Below are positions 18,619 to 27,268 of a stretch of 50,804 nucleotides of DNA, piece after piece. The stretch comes from Flavobacteriaceae bacterium (GTDB taxonomy: Bacteria; Bacteroidota; Bacteroidia; Flavobacteriales; Flavobacteriaceae): assembly GCA_947459635.1 (NCBI GenBank), contig CANHEA010000008.1, positions 1 through 50,804 of the forward strand, written 5' to 3'. Under the pieces are notes generated by a model. It worked only from the letters and a program-made list of their open reading frames with translations, did no database searches and was not told where the DNA came from. Position 1 is the first letter of the stretch, and each line of letters begins with the position of its first letter. The position numbers and the translations under genes are program-made.

Positions 18619-20355
18619 CTAAAAATCAAATTTATAATTTGCACCCAACAATACCTGAAAAGACTGCACTGGGTAATTTAACCATTTTTCATAAGCTTGA
18701 TTTCCAATATTATTCAAACGAAGAAAAGCGGTAAAACGTTGGTTGTATTTGTAACCCACATGCGCATTGGCATCAAAATAACTTTTTACAGTTTTTGTCG
18801 CATCAACATTACTATTGGATTGAAAATCTTTACGATCGCCTACAAAAAACAGATTGGCACCTGCGTACCATTTCGCAGTAATATTCGCATCGACATTAGC
18901 TCCGAATTGAAATTGCGGTAAGTTGTATGCTTCAGGAAGGTTCTCTTGGGAATACGTGTTGAAAATACCATTCACACCAACCGCAACATTCTTAGAAAAG
19001 TCGGCTTTCAATTCACCAAACAATCGAAACGTTCTAAGTGTATCATATTTCAAACCAAACGAATTTCCATATTGATACATCTCTTGTACTAAGACACTAT
19101 CGTCATAATCGTTTGCAACAAACAAAGCTTTGTTTTTCTCTTTTATTACCGAACCGCGAACCGTATAGCTCACACTATTGGCTAATTTTCCTTTTAGTCC
19201 TGCAAAAACATCAAACTGCTTGTCCGTTGGCGCAATGAATAAAGTGGGCGATAAAAATGGATTTTCATTCGTAAATTCTCGATAAGAATTCTGTTGCAAT
19301 TCGCCATCAATTCCTAAGAAGAAAATCATCAAGTCACCCACAACCTTCAACGAGGCATTGGCTTTAGGATAGAAAAACACCTTGTTTTTACTGTTTTCAT
19401 TATCCATGCCCAAAACAACCGCTGCACCGATGTCAAAAGACCAATCATCTTTTCTCATGCCGAAACTTGGATGGATACCAATATTGGTATAGCCGTATTT
19501 TATCTTAAAAGTATCGGAATAATCTTTCTTGAATGAACCGCCAACATGATCTAACGTAATCGTGGTTTTGATATCTTTTCTAAACATTTCAAACCCCAAA
19601 GTTGGACTCACAACAAAACGATTTTCTGCTGAGCCATACGCATCCCAAAAACGATTATACTTTACATTTAAACCATTAAAGATACTTTCCTTGAAACTGA
19701 TTCTTCCGCCCAAATTAAAGTTGTTATAGGTCTGCCCTTGGTCGATGCGATCAATCACCGACGCCCGATTTTCTGTCGAAAGTGTTGTGCCAAAATCATC
19801 TGGCAATCCGTACCAAAAGTATTTTTGAATTTGATAGCCTAAATCGCCGGTCCATGCGTACTTTTCTTTCTTACTGCCGTAGGTTAATCCAATCGATGAA
19901 TTTAAAAATTTACTCGGCAACTCCGATTCTTTGATGTCTGAAAAAGAAGATAAATGTTTGATATTTCCGGCAATAAAATCGGTGTCTCCAATATTTTCTG
20001 TAACATACAATTCCCCTAAAACATTAGCGTAACTTCCTACTCCAAGTGTCGCGTAATTCTTGAACAAACGCTCTTGCTCGGTTTTATCCACATTGGCCGC
20101 TTTTCCTTTAGAAGGTGAAAAAGTAGAGGCCACCGGAAAGGAAAAAATCGAATATTGAATCGGTTCTCTTTTGGTGTTGTCTTCATCTTCTAAGCCAGGT
20201 GTTTCCTTTACTTTAAAAGCATCTGAAATGGTTGGCGTGTAGGCTTTCACCACATTCACCACTTCCGTTCCGATGTTTTCGTCTTTCTTTTGGGCGGAAA
20301 GTTGCATCGTTGCAGCCAGTGATATGATTAGAATATATTGAAATTTGATTTTCAT
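18619..20355 (-). CDS. Outer-membrane beta-barrel protein (TonB-receptor-like, no plug seen)
   Basis: A 578-residue protein with a signal peptide (MKIKFQYILIISLAATMQLSAQ). The body is made of alternating aromatic/polar strands typical of an outer-membrane barrel (for example GDLGYQIQKYFWYGLPDDF and ending in SFQVLLGANYKFDF with a terminal Phe). It resembles the barrel of TonB-dependent receptors, but I see no N-terminal plug or TonB box, only a short Pro/Thr-rich periplasmic stretch. The preceding gene on the same strand encodes a large TPR protein, 92 nt away, so they may form a surface complex. The substrate is unknown. Confidence 0.7.
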   Translation of the reverse strand: MKIKFQYILIISLAATMQLSAQKKDENIGTEVVNVVKAYTPTISDAFKVKETPGLEDEDNTKREPIQYSIFSFPVASTFSPSKGKAANVDKTEQERLFKNYATLGVGSYANVLGELYVTENIGDTDFIAGNIKHLSSFSDIKESELPSKFLNSSIGLTYGSKKEKYAWTGDLGYQIQKYFWYGLPDDFGTTLSTENRASVIDRIDQGQTYNNFNLGGRISFKESIFNGLNVKYNRFWDAYGSAENRFVVSPTLGFEMFRKDIKTTITLDHVGGSFKKDYSDTFKIKYGYTNIGIHPSFGMRKDDWSFDIGAAVVLGMDNENSKNKVFFYPKANASLKVVGDLMIFFLGIDGELQQNSYREFTNENPFLSPTLFIAPTDKQFDVFAGLKGKLANSVSYTVRGSVIKEKNKALFVANDYDDSVLVQEMYQYGNSFGLKYDTLRTFRLFGELKADFSKNVAVGVNGIFNTYSQENLPEAYNLPQFQFGANVDANITAKWYAGANLFFVGDRKDFQSNSNVDATKTVKSYFDANAHVGYKYNQRFTAFLRLNNIGNQAYEKWLNYPVQSFQVLLGANYKFDF

Positions 20356-20372
20356 AGTTTATTTCTTTTGAG

Positions 20373-20437
20373 TTTCTGAGTTTCTGAGTTTCTGAGTTTC
20401 TGAGTTTTTTCTCAGACACTCAGCGGCTCAGTCACTC
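20373..20437. repeat. CTGAG word-repeat hairpin between the TPR and barrel genes
   Basis: The 8-bp unit TTTCTGAG is repeated four times in tandem (20373-20404). After a short T-run come four CTCAG words (20411-20437), the reverse complement of the CTGAG core. Together they can form a long imperfect hairpin in the 92-nt gap between two co-directional genes. The layout matches 2321-2391. It could set relative expression of the two genes by partial termination or mRNA end protection, and its tandem arm is likely to vary in length. Confidence 0.85.
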
Positions 20438-20447
20438 AGCAGCTTTA

Positions 20448-23400
20448 TTAATTTTGAATAGACGAATTAGTTTGGGCTTCTTTTGTTTTAATACTATCTA
20501 ATTCTACTTGTGCTTCTTCAATAACATCCGGAAAACTGCCAAAATTCTTGATGACGCTGTCTAAGATAAAGGTCGCTTGAAAACTATCTTTCAAGGCATA
20601 AAAGTTCTTCGCCATCACAATCAATCCTTTGGCTCCGAAATATTTATAACCAGAATAATCTTTCGATAATTTCTGAATCACCGTATTCGAAGCATCGTAT
20701 TTGCCATCTTTATTTTTAAAATAAGCATCATAATAAAGAGCTTCCGCGGCCAATTCTCCTTTGGCGATGGTCAGCAATTTAGCATATGCCACTCTTGCCT
20801 TCGCTTCATCATTGGTTTGAATAGCTGATCTTGCAATAATAATTTGCGCATCCGACTTGACTTTATTATCCATCTTTGGATTGGCGAGCACTTTCTCGGC
20901 GTAAACAACCGCATTCGGATAATCCTTTTCTTCGTAATACGTTTTCATCAAATTAGATTGCGCAAACGTGATATTTTGAGGAAAATCTGCTTCCGTTTCC
21001 AATCTTTTTAAAACTGTGATGGTTTTGCCTGCATCTTCTTTTTTTAAATAAATTTCCGCCAAACGCGCCAAGGACTGCTCGGTAAATTCGTTTCTCGACT
21101 TACCAATTACATATTCATAATTCGGAATAGAACTGTTGGCGTTTCCATCAGCAAAATAAGATTGCGCTAAATAAAAATTGGCTTTCAAAGCGTGAATTCC
21201 ATTCGGAAATTTCGAAACATAGCCGCTCAAATTGGCAATTGCTTGTTTGGTGTTGTTTTGTTGATATTGCTTCTCTGCCGCTTCGTAGGTATCGTTGTCT
21301 AAATCCGCATCAGAAACCGAAACAAAATCGAGTGTTTTTACCCAAGTCGCATATTCATCAACCTTTCCATTATCTAAATAAATCAAACGTGCTGTCGCAA
21401 CTGCTTCAACTGCTTCGGGACTTTTCGGATATTCTGCCGCAATTTTCTTAAATTTCACTAGCGCTTGAGCATCATTTTGCGCATTGTAATACACTAATCC
21501 TTGACGTAAAATCGACTTAGAGGAATAAGAACCATTTTTGAATTCGTTCAGCAATTGATCATACGTCTTAATCGCCAAATCGTCTTTCTTCTCGGCAACA
21601 TACGTGTTGGCTAATTCAAACAGTGCATCATCTCTGTATTGCGATTTTGGATAAGTCGTCACGAACTTGCTCAAATCCTCAATTTTTCGATCATTTTTGG
21701 CTACAAATCCGTAACTGATTCCTTTTTGGAATGCGGCATAATCGGCATCTACACTTTTTAATTCGATTACCTTATTGTACGCATCCATCGCCGGCCAGTA
21801 CTTCGTCATCACAAATCGGCTATCCGCCAAACGCAAGTACGCATCATTCAAACGAACTTTGTCATCTTTTACTACATCAATATAATTTTGAAAATAGTTG
21901 CCCGCTTGATCGTAGTCTTTCAATTTGAAATAATCGTAAGCGACATTATAATTGATGTTTTTGTTTTCCGGCGTTGACTTCGCTTCAGCCATCGCCATAA
22001 ATTGCTTATAACTGCTCAATGATTCACTGAAATGATCCAAAACAAATTCAGTTTCTCCTTTCCAAAAAGTAGCTCGAGCAAGGAATTTTGCATTCTTTGG
22101 TTCTGCAATCGACTTTTTGAATAAAGCCAAAGCTTCGGTATAACTGCCGTCAGTATACAATTCTAATCCACGGTAAAACGTTACTTTTTGATACGCTTCT
22201 TTGTTCGCAAAGTTTTTATTTTTTTCTAAAACTTCTAATGCGCCTTTGTAATTCTTCGCTGTGATATAAGAGTTAATTAATAAAGTCTCGACTTCTTGTT
22301 TGCTTGGAGAATTCGGATATTTCTCTAAAAATGCATAAAGTACATCCGGAACGGGTTGATAGGAATTCCCGATATCATAACTCAATTTGGCGTAATTGAG
22401 ATTGGCATCTTCCTGAATTTTCAAATCAAAAGTCATTTCTGACGCGTTTTTGAAAGCATTCAAGGCTTGTTGTTTCATATCGCTTTTGAAATAACTTTCA
22501 CCCAAATGATAGTAAGCGTTTTGCGCAACAGCATCTTTACCATCGACGATTTTGTTGAATTGCGGAATGGCATTTTCGTAGTCGTTCTTTTGATAATACG
22601 CATAACCCAATTGATAAAAATCGGTGTTGTTCCACTTGCCTTTTTTGCCTTTATATTCTTTGAGATACGGAATTGCTTTATCGTATTGCTTCAAATTGAA
22701 ATAACTTTCGCCAATAATCTTGTTCAATTCTGATTTTTCTTGCGCGGTCGACTTTGGCATTGCCGCCAACCCAAGATCGATTGCTTTTTGAAAATTACCC
22801 GACTTAAAGTTCATGTCTGCCTGAAAATACGACAGCTTTTCTTTATACTTTTCTTCTCCAGCCACTTCATCAAAATACTTCGACGCTTCTTTATAATTAT
22901 CGCCTTCATAGGCCATAAATCCCATATAATATTTGGCTTGCGATCCGTAATTTTTAGAATTAATCACCGAATTAAAATAAGGCGTCGCTTCCTTTTTCTT
23001 GCCTGCACTAAAGTAACAGTAGCCTTTTTGAAACTTAAACTTCTCTAATTCTTCGTAGCCCAAAGAATTTTCGTCGCATTTATCAAACCACTCCAAGGCT
23101 TGTGGAAATTTTCCTTGTTCAAAATAATAATGAGCGACTTCAACGTACGCTTGGTTTTGCTTTGGACTTGTGGGATAGTTTTTTACAAAATTCTCCATTT
23201 GTTCGTCAGCATTTGCCTGATTGAGTCGAATCGCACAGTTCGCACTATAATAAGCGCAATCAGATTGCAATTCGGCATCTTTATTTTCAGAAATAATCTT
23301 GTCAAAAAGAATTTGCGCGGATTGGTATTGCGATTCTTTATACAATCCTAAAGCCCGATCATATTCTTCTAATTCGTGTGTATAGACTGCTGATTTTTGA

Positions 23401-23462
23401 GCCACCAATGGCGTAAATCCAAGACAGAGAATTCCAATAAAAAGCCAGATTTTTTTGTGCAT
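20448..23462 (-). CDS. Large tetratricopeptide-repeat protein, exported
   Basis: The product is 1004 residues from the ATG at 23462, beginning with a signal peptide (MHKKIWLFIGILCLGFTPLVAQ). The rest is helical TPR repeats through almost the whole length; typical units are YYHLGESYFKSDMKQQALNAFKNA and FELANTYVAEKKDDLAIKTYDQLL. No catalytic domain is seen. It is probably a periplasmic scaffold, possibly for the outer-membrane barrel protein encoded next. The longer frame to 23486 starts with TTG inside the -7 box (23484-23491) and is rejected. TPR proteins of this size are common next to barrel proteins in Flavobacteria, but their job is not known to me. Confidence 0.85.
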   Translation of the reverse strand: MHKKIWLFIGILCLGFTPLVAQKSAVYTHELEEYDRALGLYKESQYQSAQILFDKIISENKDAELQSDCAYYSANCAIRLNQANADEQMENFVKNYPTSPKQNQAYVEVAHYYFEQGKFPQALEWFDKCDENSLGYEELEKFKFQKGYCYFSAGKKKEATPYFNSVINSKNYGSQAKYYMGFMAYEGDNYKEASKYFDEVAGEEKYKEKLSYFQADMNFKSGNFQKAIDLGLAAMPKSTAQEKSELNKIIGESYFNLKQYDKAIPYLKEYKGKKGKWNNTDFYQLGYAYYQKNDYENAIPQFNKIVDGKDAVAQNAYYHLGESYFKSDMKQQALNAFKNASEMTFDLKIQEDANLNYAKLSYDIGNSYQPVPDVLYAFLEKYPNSPSKQEVETLLINSYITAKNYKGALEVLEKNKNFANKEAYQKVTFYRGLELYTDGSYTEALALFKKSIAEPKNAKFLARATFWKGETEFVLDHFSESLSSYKQFMAMAEAKSTPENKNINYNVAYDYFKLKDYDQAGNYFQNYIDVVKDDKVRLNDAYLRLADSRFVMTKYWPAMDAYNKVIELKSVDADYAAFQKGISYGFVAKNDRKIEDLSKFVTTYPKSQYRDDALFELANTYVAEKKDDLAIKTYDQLLNEFKNGSYSSKSILRQGLVYYNAQNDAQALVKFKKIAAEYPKSPEAVEAVATARLIYLDNGKVDEYATWVKTLDFVSVSDADLDNDTYEAAEKQYQQNNTKQAIANLSGYVSKFPNGIHALKANFYLAQSYFADGNANSSIPNYEYVIGKSRNEFTEQSLARLAEIYLKKEDAGKTITVLKRLETEADFPQNITFAQSNLMKTYYEEKDYPNAVVYAEKVLANPKMDNKVKSDAQIIIARSAIQTNDEAKARVAYAKLLTIAKGELAAEALYYDAYFKNKDGKYDASNTVIQKLSKDYSGYKYFGAKGLIVMAKNFYALKDSFQATFILDSVIKNFGSFPDVIEEAQVELDSIKTKEAQTNSSIQN

Positions 23463-23483
23463 TACCGCAGATTTTAAGATGTT

Positions 23484-23491
23484 CAAATGTA
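23484..23491 (-). promoter_or_regulatory. -7 box for the TPR gene
   Basis: TACATTTG on the minus strand, 21 nt before the ATG at 23462. It overlaps the alternative TTG start, which supports the shorter protein. No ideal TTG is seen upstream. Confidence 0.55.
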
Positions 23492-23582
23492 TTTCATTCT
23501 CGAAGCTATAACGGAACGCCGGAAGTGTTTATTATGAACATATTTTTTAACAAGTACGAATTAAGATGTATTCTTCTAAAAT

Positions 23583-23590
23583 TAATTTTG
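23583..23590 (+). promoter_or_regulatory. -7 box for the FtsE-like gene
   Basis: TAATTTTG lies just before the alternative ATG at 23592. Transcription would start near 23597, so translation should begin at 23637. Confidence 0.5.
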
Positions 23591-23636
23591 AATGCCAACG
23601 TTATCTTACTACTTTTACCCCATAAACCAAATTACG

Positions 23637-24320
23637 ATGTCACAACCTGTTTTATTTTTAAGAGATGTTTCCATTTATCAAGGAAATAAAGTCATACTTT
23701 CAAACATAAATCTCGAGGTCAATCATGGTGAATTTATCTACATCATCGGGAAAACCGGATCTGGGAAAAGTAGTTTCATGCGAACCTTATACGCAGACTT
23801 GCCTTTAACAGAAGGACAAGGAAGTATCGTTGATTTTGATTTAGCGGACCTAAAAGATGATAAAATTCCATATTTAAGAAGAAAAATTGGTATCGTTTTT
23901 CAAGATTTTCAGTTATTACCAGACCGCAGCGTCAAAGAAAATATGCTGTTTGTTTTGAAAGCAACTGGATGGACCGACGAAGCAGAAATGCAAGAAAAGA
24001 TAGATGAAGTATTGCATAAAGTGGACTTGAAAGCCATTGCAGACAAGATGCCACATCAATTATCGGGAGGGGAACAACAGCGTGTTGCCATCGCTAGAGC
24101 CTTGTTAAACGATCCTGAACTCATTCTAGCGGATGAGCCGACTGGAAATTTAGACCCACAAACCAGTGTTGAAGTCATGGAAGTGCTGCGCAAGATTAAT
24201 TCGAACGGTAAAACCGTGATTATGGCGACGCATGACTACGCATTATTGATGAAGTATCCTTCAAAAACTTTAAAATGCGAGGACAATAAAGTCTTCGAAG
24301 TGGTTCAAAGAACAGTTTAA
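23637..24320 (+). CDS. ftsE: FtsE-like ABC transporter ATP-binding protein
   Basis: A 227-residue cytoplasmic ABC ATPase. It shows Walker A GKTGSGKSS (residues 37-45), the QDFQLLPDRSVKENM Q-loop region typical of FtsE/LolD-type ATPases, signature LSGGEQQR, Walker B LILADEPTGNLD and the switch histidine in ATHDY. FtsE with FtsX controls peptidoglycan hydrolases at the septum. No FtsX is adjacent; instead the next gene is a glycosyltransferase that overlaps by one base (TAATG). LolD or MacB-type ATPases are alternatives, but length and Q-loop favour FtsE. I choose the ATG at 23637 over 23592 from the -7 box and the family N-terminus (VLFLRDVSIYQG). Confidence 0.85.
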   Translation: MSQPVLFLRDVSIYQGNKVILSNINLEVNHGEFIYIIGKTGSGKSSFMRTLYADLPLTEGQGSIVDFDLADLKDDKIPYLRRKIGIVFQDFQLLPDRSVKENMLFVLKATGWTDEAEMQEKIDEVLHKVDLKAIADKMPHQLSGGEQQRVAIARALLNDPELILADEPTGNLDPQTSVEVMEVLRKINSNGKTVIMATHDYALLMKYPSKTLKCEDNKVFEVVQRTV

Positions 24321-25216
24321 TGCTTTCAATTTTAATTCCAAGTTTCAATTACAATACATTTCCCTTAGTACAGGAACTGCATCAGCAGCTGCTTGAGGAA
24401 AACATTACGTTTGAAATCATTGTAGGCGATGATGCGTCTACCGATAGTGAAACTGCAAAATTAAATCAACAAATTACCACACTTTCCCATTGCATTCTTA
24501 AAGTGAATCCAATAAATCTAGGTCGAGGATCAAATAGAAACGCACTTTGCAACATCGCAGCATATTCGTGGATTCTTTTCTTAGATTGTGATACCATACC
24601 CACATCCTCTCAATTTATTCGAAACTACCTAGATTGTATCAATCGTAATGACGGCGACGTTTTTTTTGGAGGAATTGCCTACAACAAAGCACGTCCCGAC
24701 AAAGAAGAAATGCTACGATGGATTTACGGCAGAACCCGAGAAGCAATTCCTGTAAATAAGCGACAAAGAAAAAGCTACGATGCAACGCTTGTGTCTAATA
24801 TTCTAATGAAAAAGCAATTGTTGCTAGATTATCCTTTCAATTCCGCCATTTATGATTATGGCTTTGAAGACTTTGTTTTTATTGCTGAATTAGAAAAAAA
24901 TCACATTCCGATCTTTCATCTTGACAATCCTGTGTATCATCTGAATTTAGAAAAGTCGCAGGTTTTCCTTGAAAAACATCTTAAAGCACTAGATAATTTA
25001 AACAAATTGATTGAACAGCAAATAATTTCTCCCAATGAAACGGCCTTAAGCAGATTGCGAGAAAATATTGTCCGACTTAAATTAAGAAGGGCTGTTGCGT
25101 CTATATATAAATTACTCGAACCCAAACTTCGATCGAACCTCATTTCTGACAATCCACAACTTTTACTTTTCGACTTCTACAAATTAGGCTACTTTTGTAG
25201 TATAAAGAAATTATAG
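24320..25216 (+). CDS. Glycosyltransferase family 2
   Basis: A 298-residue GT-A glycosyltransferase. It begins with the nucleotide-sugar fold SILIPSFNYN, has the acidic GDDASTD near residue 38 and a DxD motif (FLDCDTIP) around residue 90. The GFEDFVFIAELEK segment near residue 175 matches the catalytic-base ED region of family 2. No membrane segment is seen. Its start overlaps the FtsE-like stop by one base, so the two are translationally coupled. The next glycosyltransferase starts directly after its stop. Acceptor and sugar are unknown; a surface polysaccharide or glycolipid is likely. Confidence 0.88.
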   Translation: MLSILIPSFNYNTFPLVQELHQQLLEENITFEIIVGDDASTDSETAKLNQQITTLSHCILKVNPINLGRGSNRNALCNIAAYSWILFLDCDTIPTSSQFIRNYLDCINRNDGDVFFGGIAYNKARPDKEEMLRWIYGRTREAIPVNKRQRKSYDATLVSNILMKKQLLLDYPFNSAIYDYGFEDFVFIAELEKNHIPIFHLDNPVYHLNLEKSQVFLEKHLKALDNLNKLIEQQIISPNETALSRLRENIVRLKLRRAVASIYKLLEPKLRSNLISDNPQLLLFDFYKLGYFCSIKKL

Positions 25217-26140
25217 ATGCCCTATTTTTCTGTCATCATACCCATTTATAATAAAGAGAACTTTATTGAAAGTACATTGAGAAGCGTACTGAATCAAAGT
25301 TTTCCAGATTTCGAGTTGATATTAGTCAATGATGGTTCAACGGACCAAAGTGAAGCAAAAATCAAACAGTTTTCTGACGAACGCATTAGATATTATGCAA
25401 TAGAAAATGGTGGCGCATCGCAAGCGCGTAACTTCGGAATAGAAAAGGCAGAGGCCCCTTTTATTACTTTTATTGATGCAGATGATTTTTGGTATCCCAA
25501 TTTTCTTGAAGAAATGGCAGCCGCGATCGCTAGGTTTCCCGACAAACTTATTTTTTCTGCTGGGATCGAGGTAGAAACTCAAAAAGTGGTTTTTCCAGCA
25601 CAATATTCGATAGAAAAATTAGCTGACCTTGAAGTTGTAAATTACTTTGATGCCAGCTTAAAAACAACCGTTATTTGCACATCTTGCGCTGTTTTCCACA
25701 ACAGTGTCTTTGAAAAAGTGGGGTATTTTGACACCACAATCAGAAGCGGGCAAGACACCGACATGTGGATCCGAATGGGATTGGAATATCCTGTTGTATT
25801 TTCTTGGAAGATTCTAGCGAGATATGTTTATGATCCGAATAGTCTCTCGAAAAAAAGAGAATATCTCAACCAAAAAATGAATTTCTCCAAATTTGAAACT
25901 GCTGAAAAAACAAATCCCAAGTTGAAGAAGTTTATCGACCTGAATCTATTCTCGTTTGCAATCAGGGCTAAATTAATCAATGACAAAGAGAATTTTGCGC
26001 TTTACTATCAGAAAATGGATCGTAAAAAACTTTCGCTTAAAAAACAAATCTTACTAGAATTACCTAGGATTGTTTTACAATTCTTAGTTCAATTTGATCT
26101 GCTTTTGGTCAATTTGAAACTTCGGAATTCCGCTTTTTGA
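25217..26140 (+). CDS. Glycosyltransferase family 2
   Basis: A 307-residue GT-A enzyme with the clearest family 2 pattern in the cluster: YFSVIIPIYNKENFIESTLRSV at the N-terminus, VNDGSTDQS near residue 38, GGASQARNFGIEKA, and the DADD metal motif (FIDADDFWYP) near 90. A GQDTDMWIRMG segment near 180 fits the catalytic acid region. It starts with no gap after the previous gene and is the last of the FtsE-GT-GT operon. It ends with TGA exactly one base before the stop of the opposing gene. The late region has an amphipathic or hydrophobic helix that may touch the membrane. Confidence 0.9.
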   Translation: MPYFSVIIPIYNKENFIESTLRSVLNQSFPDFELILVNDGSTDQSEAKIKQFSDERIRYYAIENGGASQARNFGIEKAEAPFITFIDADDFWYPNFLEEMAAAIARFPDKLIFSAGIEVETQKVVFPAQYSIEKLADLEVVNYFDASLKTTVICTSCAVFHNSVFEKVGYFDTTIRSGQDTDMWIRMGLEYPVVFSWKILARYVYDPNSLSKKREYLNQKMNFSKFETAEKTNPKLKKFIDLNLFSFAIRAKLINDKENFALYYQKMDRKKLSLKKQILLELPRIVLQFLVQFDLLLVNLKLRNSAF

Positions 26141-27226
26141 TTATTCTTCTAGTATTTTTTTCCATTGCGCTGCAATCTTATCAATTGCTAAATGAGCTAC
26201 ACTTGCAACGGCATTTTCCTTACAGTACTGATACAATTCGTGATCTTCTGCCAAACGTTTCATGGCATTACTCAAGGCAATTACATTGTGATTTTCGACT
26301 AACAAACCATTTCGTTCGTTCACAATTACCTCACGCGGACCAGAATTACAGTCGACCGAAACAACTGGCGTCCCCATCGATAAAGACTCGATAATCGACA
26401 TAGGAAAACCTTCATAATAACTCGTCAAAATAGTAAATTTTGCTTGCTTCACATACGCAAATGGCTCTTTTTGAAAGGGAATCAAAGTAACATAATTAGT
26501 CAATTTTAATGTAGCAATCAGTTCTTCAATTTTTTCTTTCGAAACACCATCGCCCATGATGACGAGCTGCATTCCCTTTTCATAGATTTTTGACTGTGCG
26601 AAAGCGTTTAGCAACAAAGTAAAGTTCTTTACTTTATCTACCAATCTTCCGTAAAACAAAATGTAATTTTCAGGAACGTTTGTTTTTTTGGCCGAATCTA
26701 TTGAAATGGATTGAATAGGATTGTAAATCGTAATGGTATTGTTTAGACCGTATTTTTGACTTACTTGTTCCTCAATGCTTTTTGACACACAAACAATTCG
26801 AATCGCTTTTTGATATAACTTTCGAGCAAGAAACACAGATTTGGGAAGGTAGTTTTGGAGATGAAAACTGTGAATCATAAAATATCCTTTTCTCTTTCCA
26901 TAAATCGAATTGGCAAACCAATCTCTCAAAAATAGATTGCGCGTTCTATTTTCAATAATGATATTAATTTCTTCGCTTTCTAAATATTTTTTTAGCAAGA
27001 AACCCTTCTTGATTTTTTTCGATATCCAAAAGCAATCGTCGCAAATCAAACCGAGGTTATATAGCTTACCCGAAAACGAATAATCAACCTCATTATTGAC
27101 AATGATATGATGCACTTCATAACCAAGGCTTTCCAGCATATTACCCAATGTCCCGGCAAAACGTTCCGCACCACCTGTTCCGAGTGAATAAGAGACGATT
27201 GCAATTTTAGTTTTGGCGGTATCCAT
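26141..27226 (-). CDS. Glycosyltransferase family 4 (GT-B)
   Basis: A 361-residue retaining GT-B enzyme. The N-terminal half begins KIAIVSYSLGTGGAERFAGTLGNML, the glycine-rich acceptor-side loop of family 4. The C-terminal half has ENYILFYGRLVDKVKNFTLLLNAF and the donor-site PMSIIESLSMGTPVVSVDCNSGPREVI, where the E-x7-E-like pattern is visible. The gene converges on the GT2 gene with zero spacing and diverges from the next glycosyltransferase across a 42-nt gap with overlapping promoter elements. The product is likely cytoplasmic and membrane-peripheral and builds a surface glycan. Confidence 0.9.
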   Translation of the reverse strand: MDTAKTKIAIVSYSLGTGGAERFAGTLGNMLESLGYEVHHIIVNNEVDYSFSGKLYNLGLICDDCFWISKKIKKGFLLKKYLESEEINIIIENRTRNLFLRDWFANSIYGKRKGYFMIHSFHLQNYLPKSVFLARKLYQKAIRIVCVSKSIEEQVSQKYGLNNTITIYNPIQSISIDSAKKTNVPENYILFYGRLVDKVKNFTLLLNAFAQSKIYEKGMQLVIMGDGVSKEKIEELIATLKLTNYVTLIPFQKEPFAYVKQAKFTILTSYYEGFPMSIIESLSMGTPVVSVDCNSGPREVIVNERNGLLVENHNVIALSNAMKRLAEDHELYQYCKENAVASVAHLAIDKIAAQWKKILEE

Positions 27227-27244
27227 TAATTGTCAAATAGTAAA

Positions 27245-27261
27245 TATATTTGTCAAATATA
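27245..27261. promoter_or_regulatory. Facing divergent -7 boxes forming a palindrome
   Basis: TATATTTG on + (27245-27252) and the same box on - (27254-27261) face each other across one base, making a 17-bp inverted repeat. TTGTCAAATA also occurs twice (27230-27239, 27250-27259), exactly 20 bp apart. Both flanking genes start within 35 nt. Only one polymerase could bind at a time. Confidence 0.6.
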
Positions 27262-27268
27262 ACAATAT

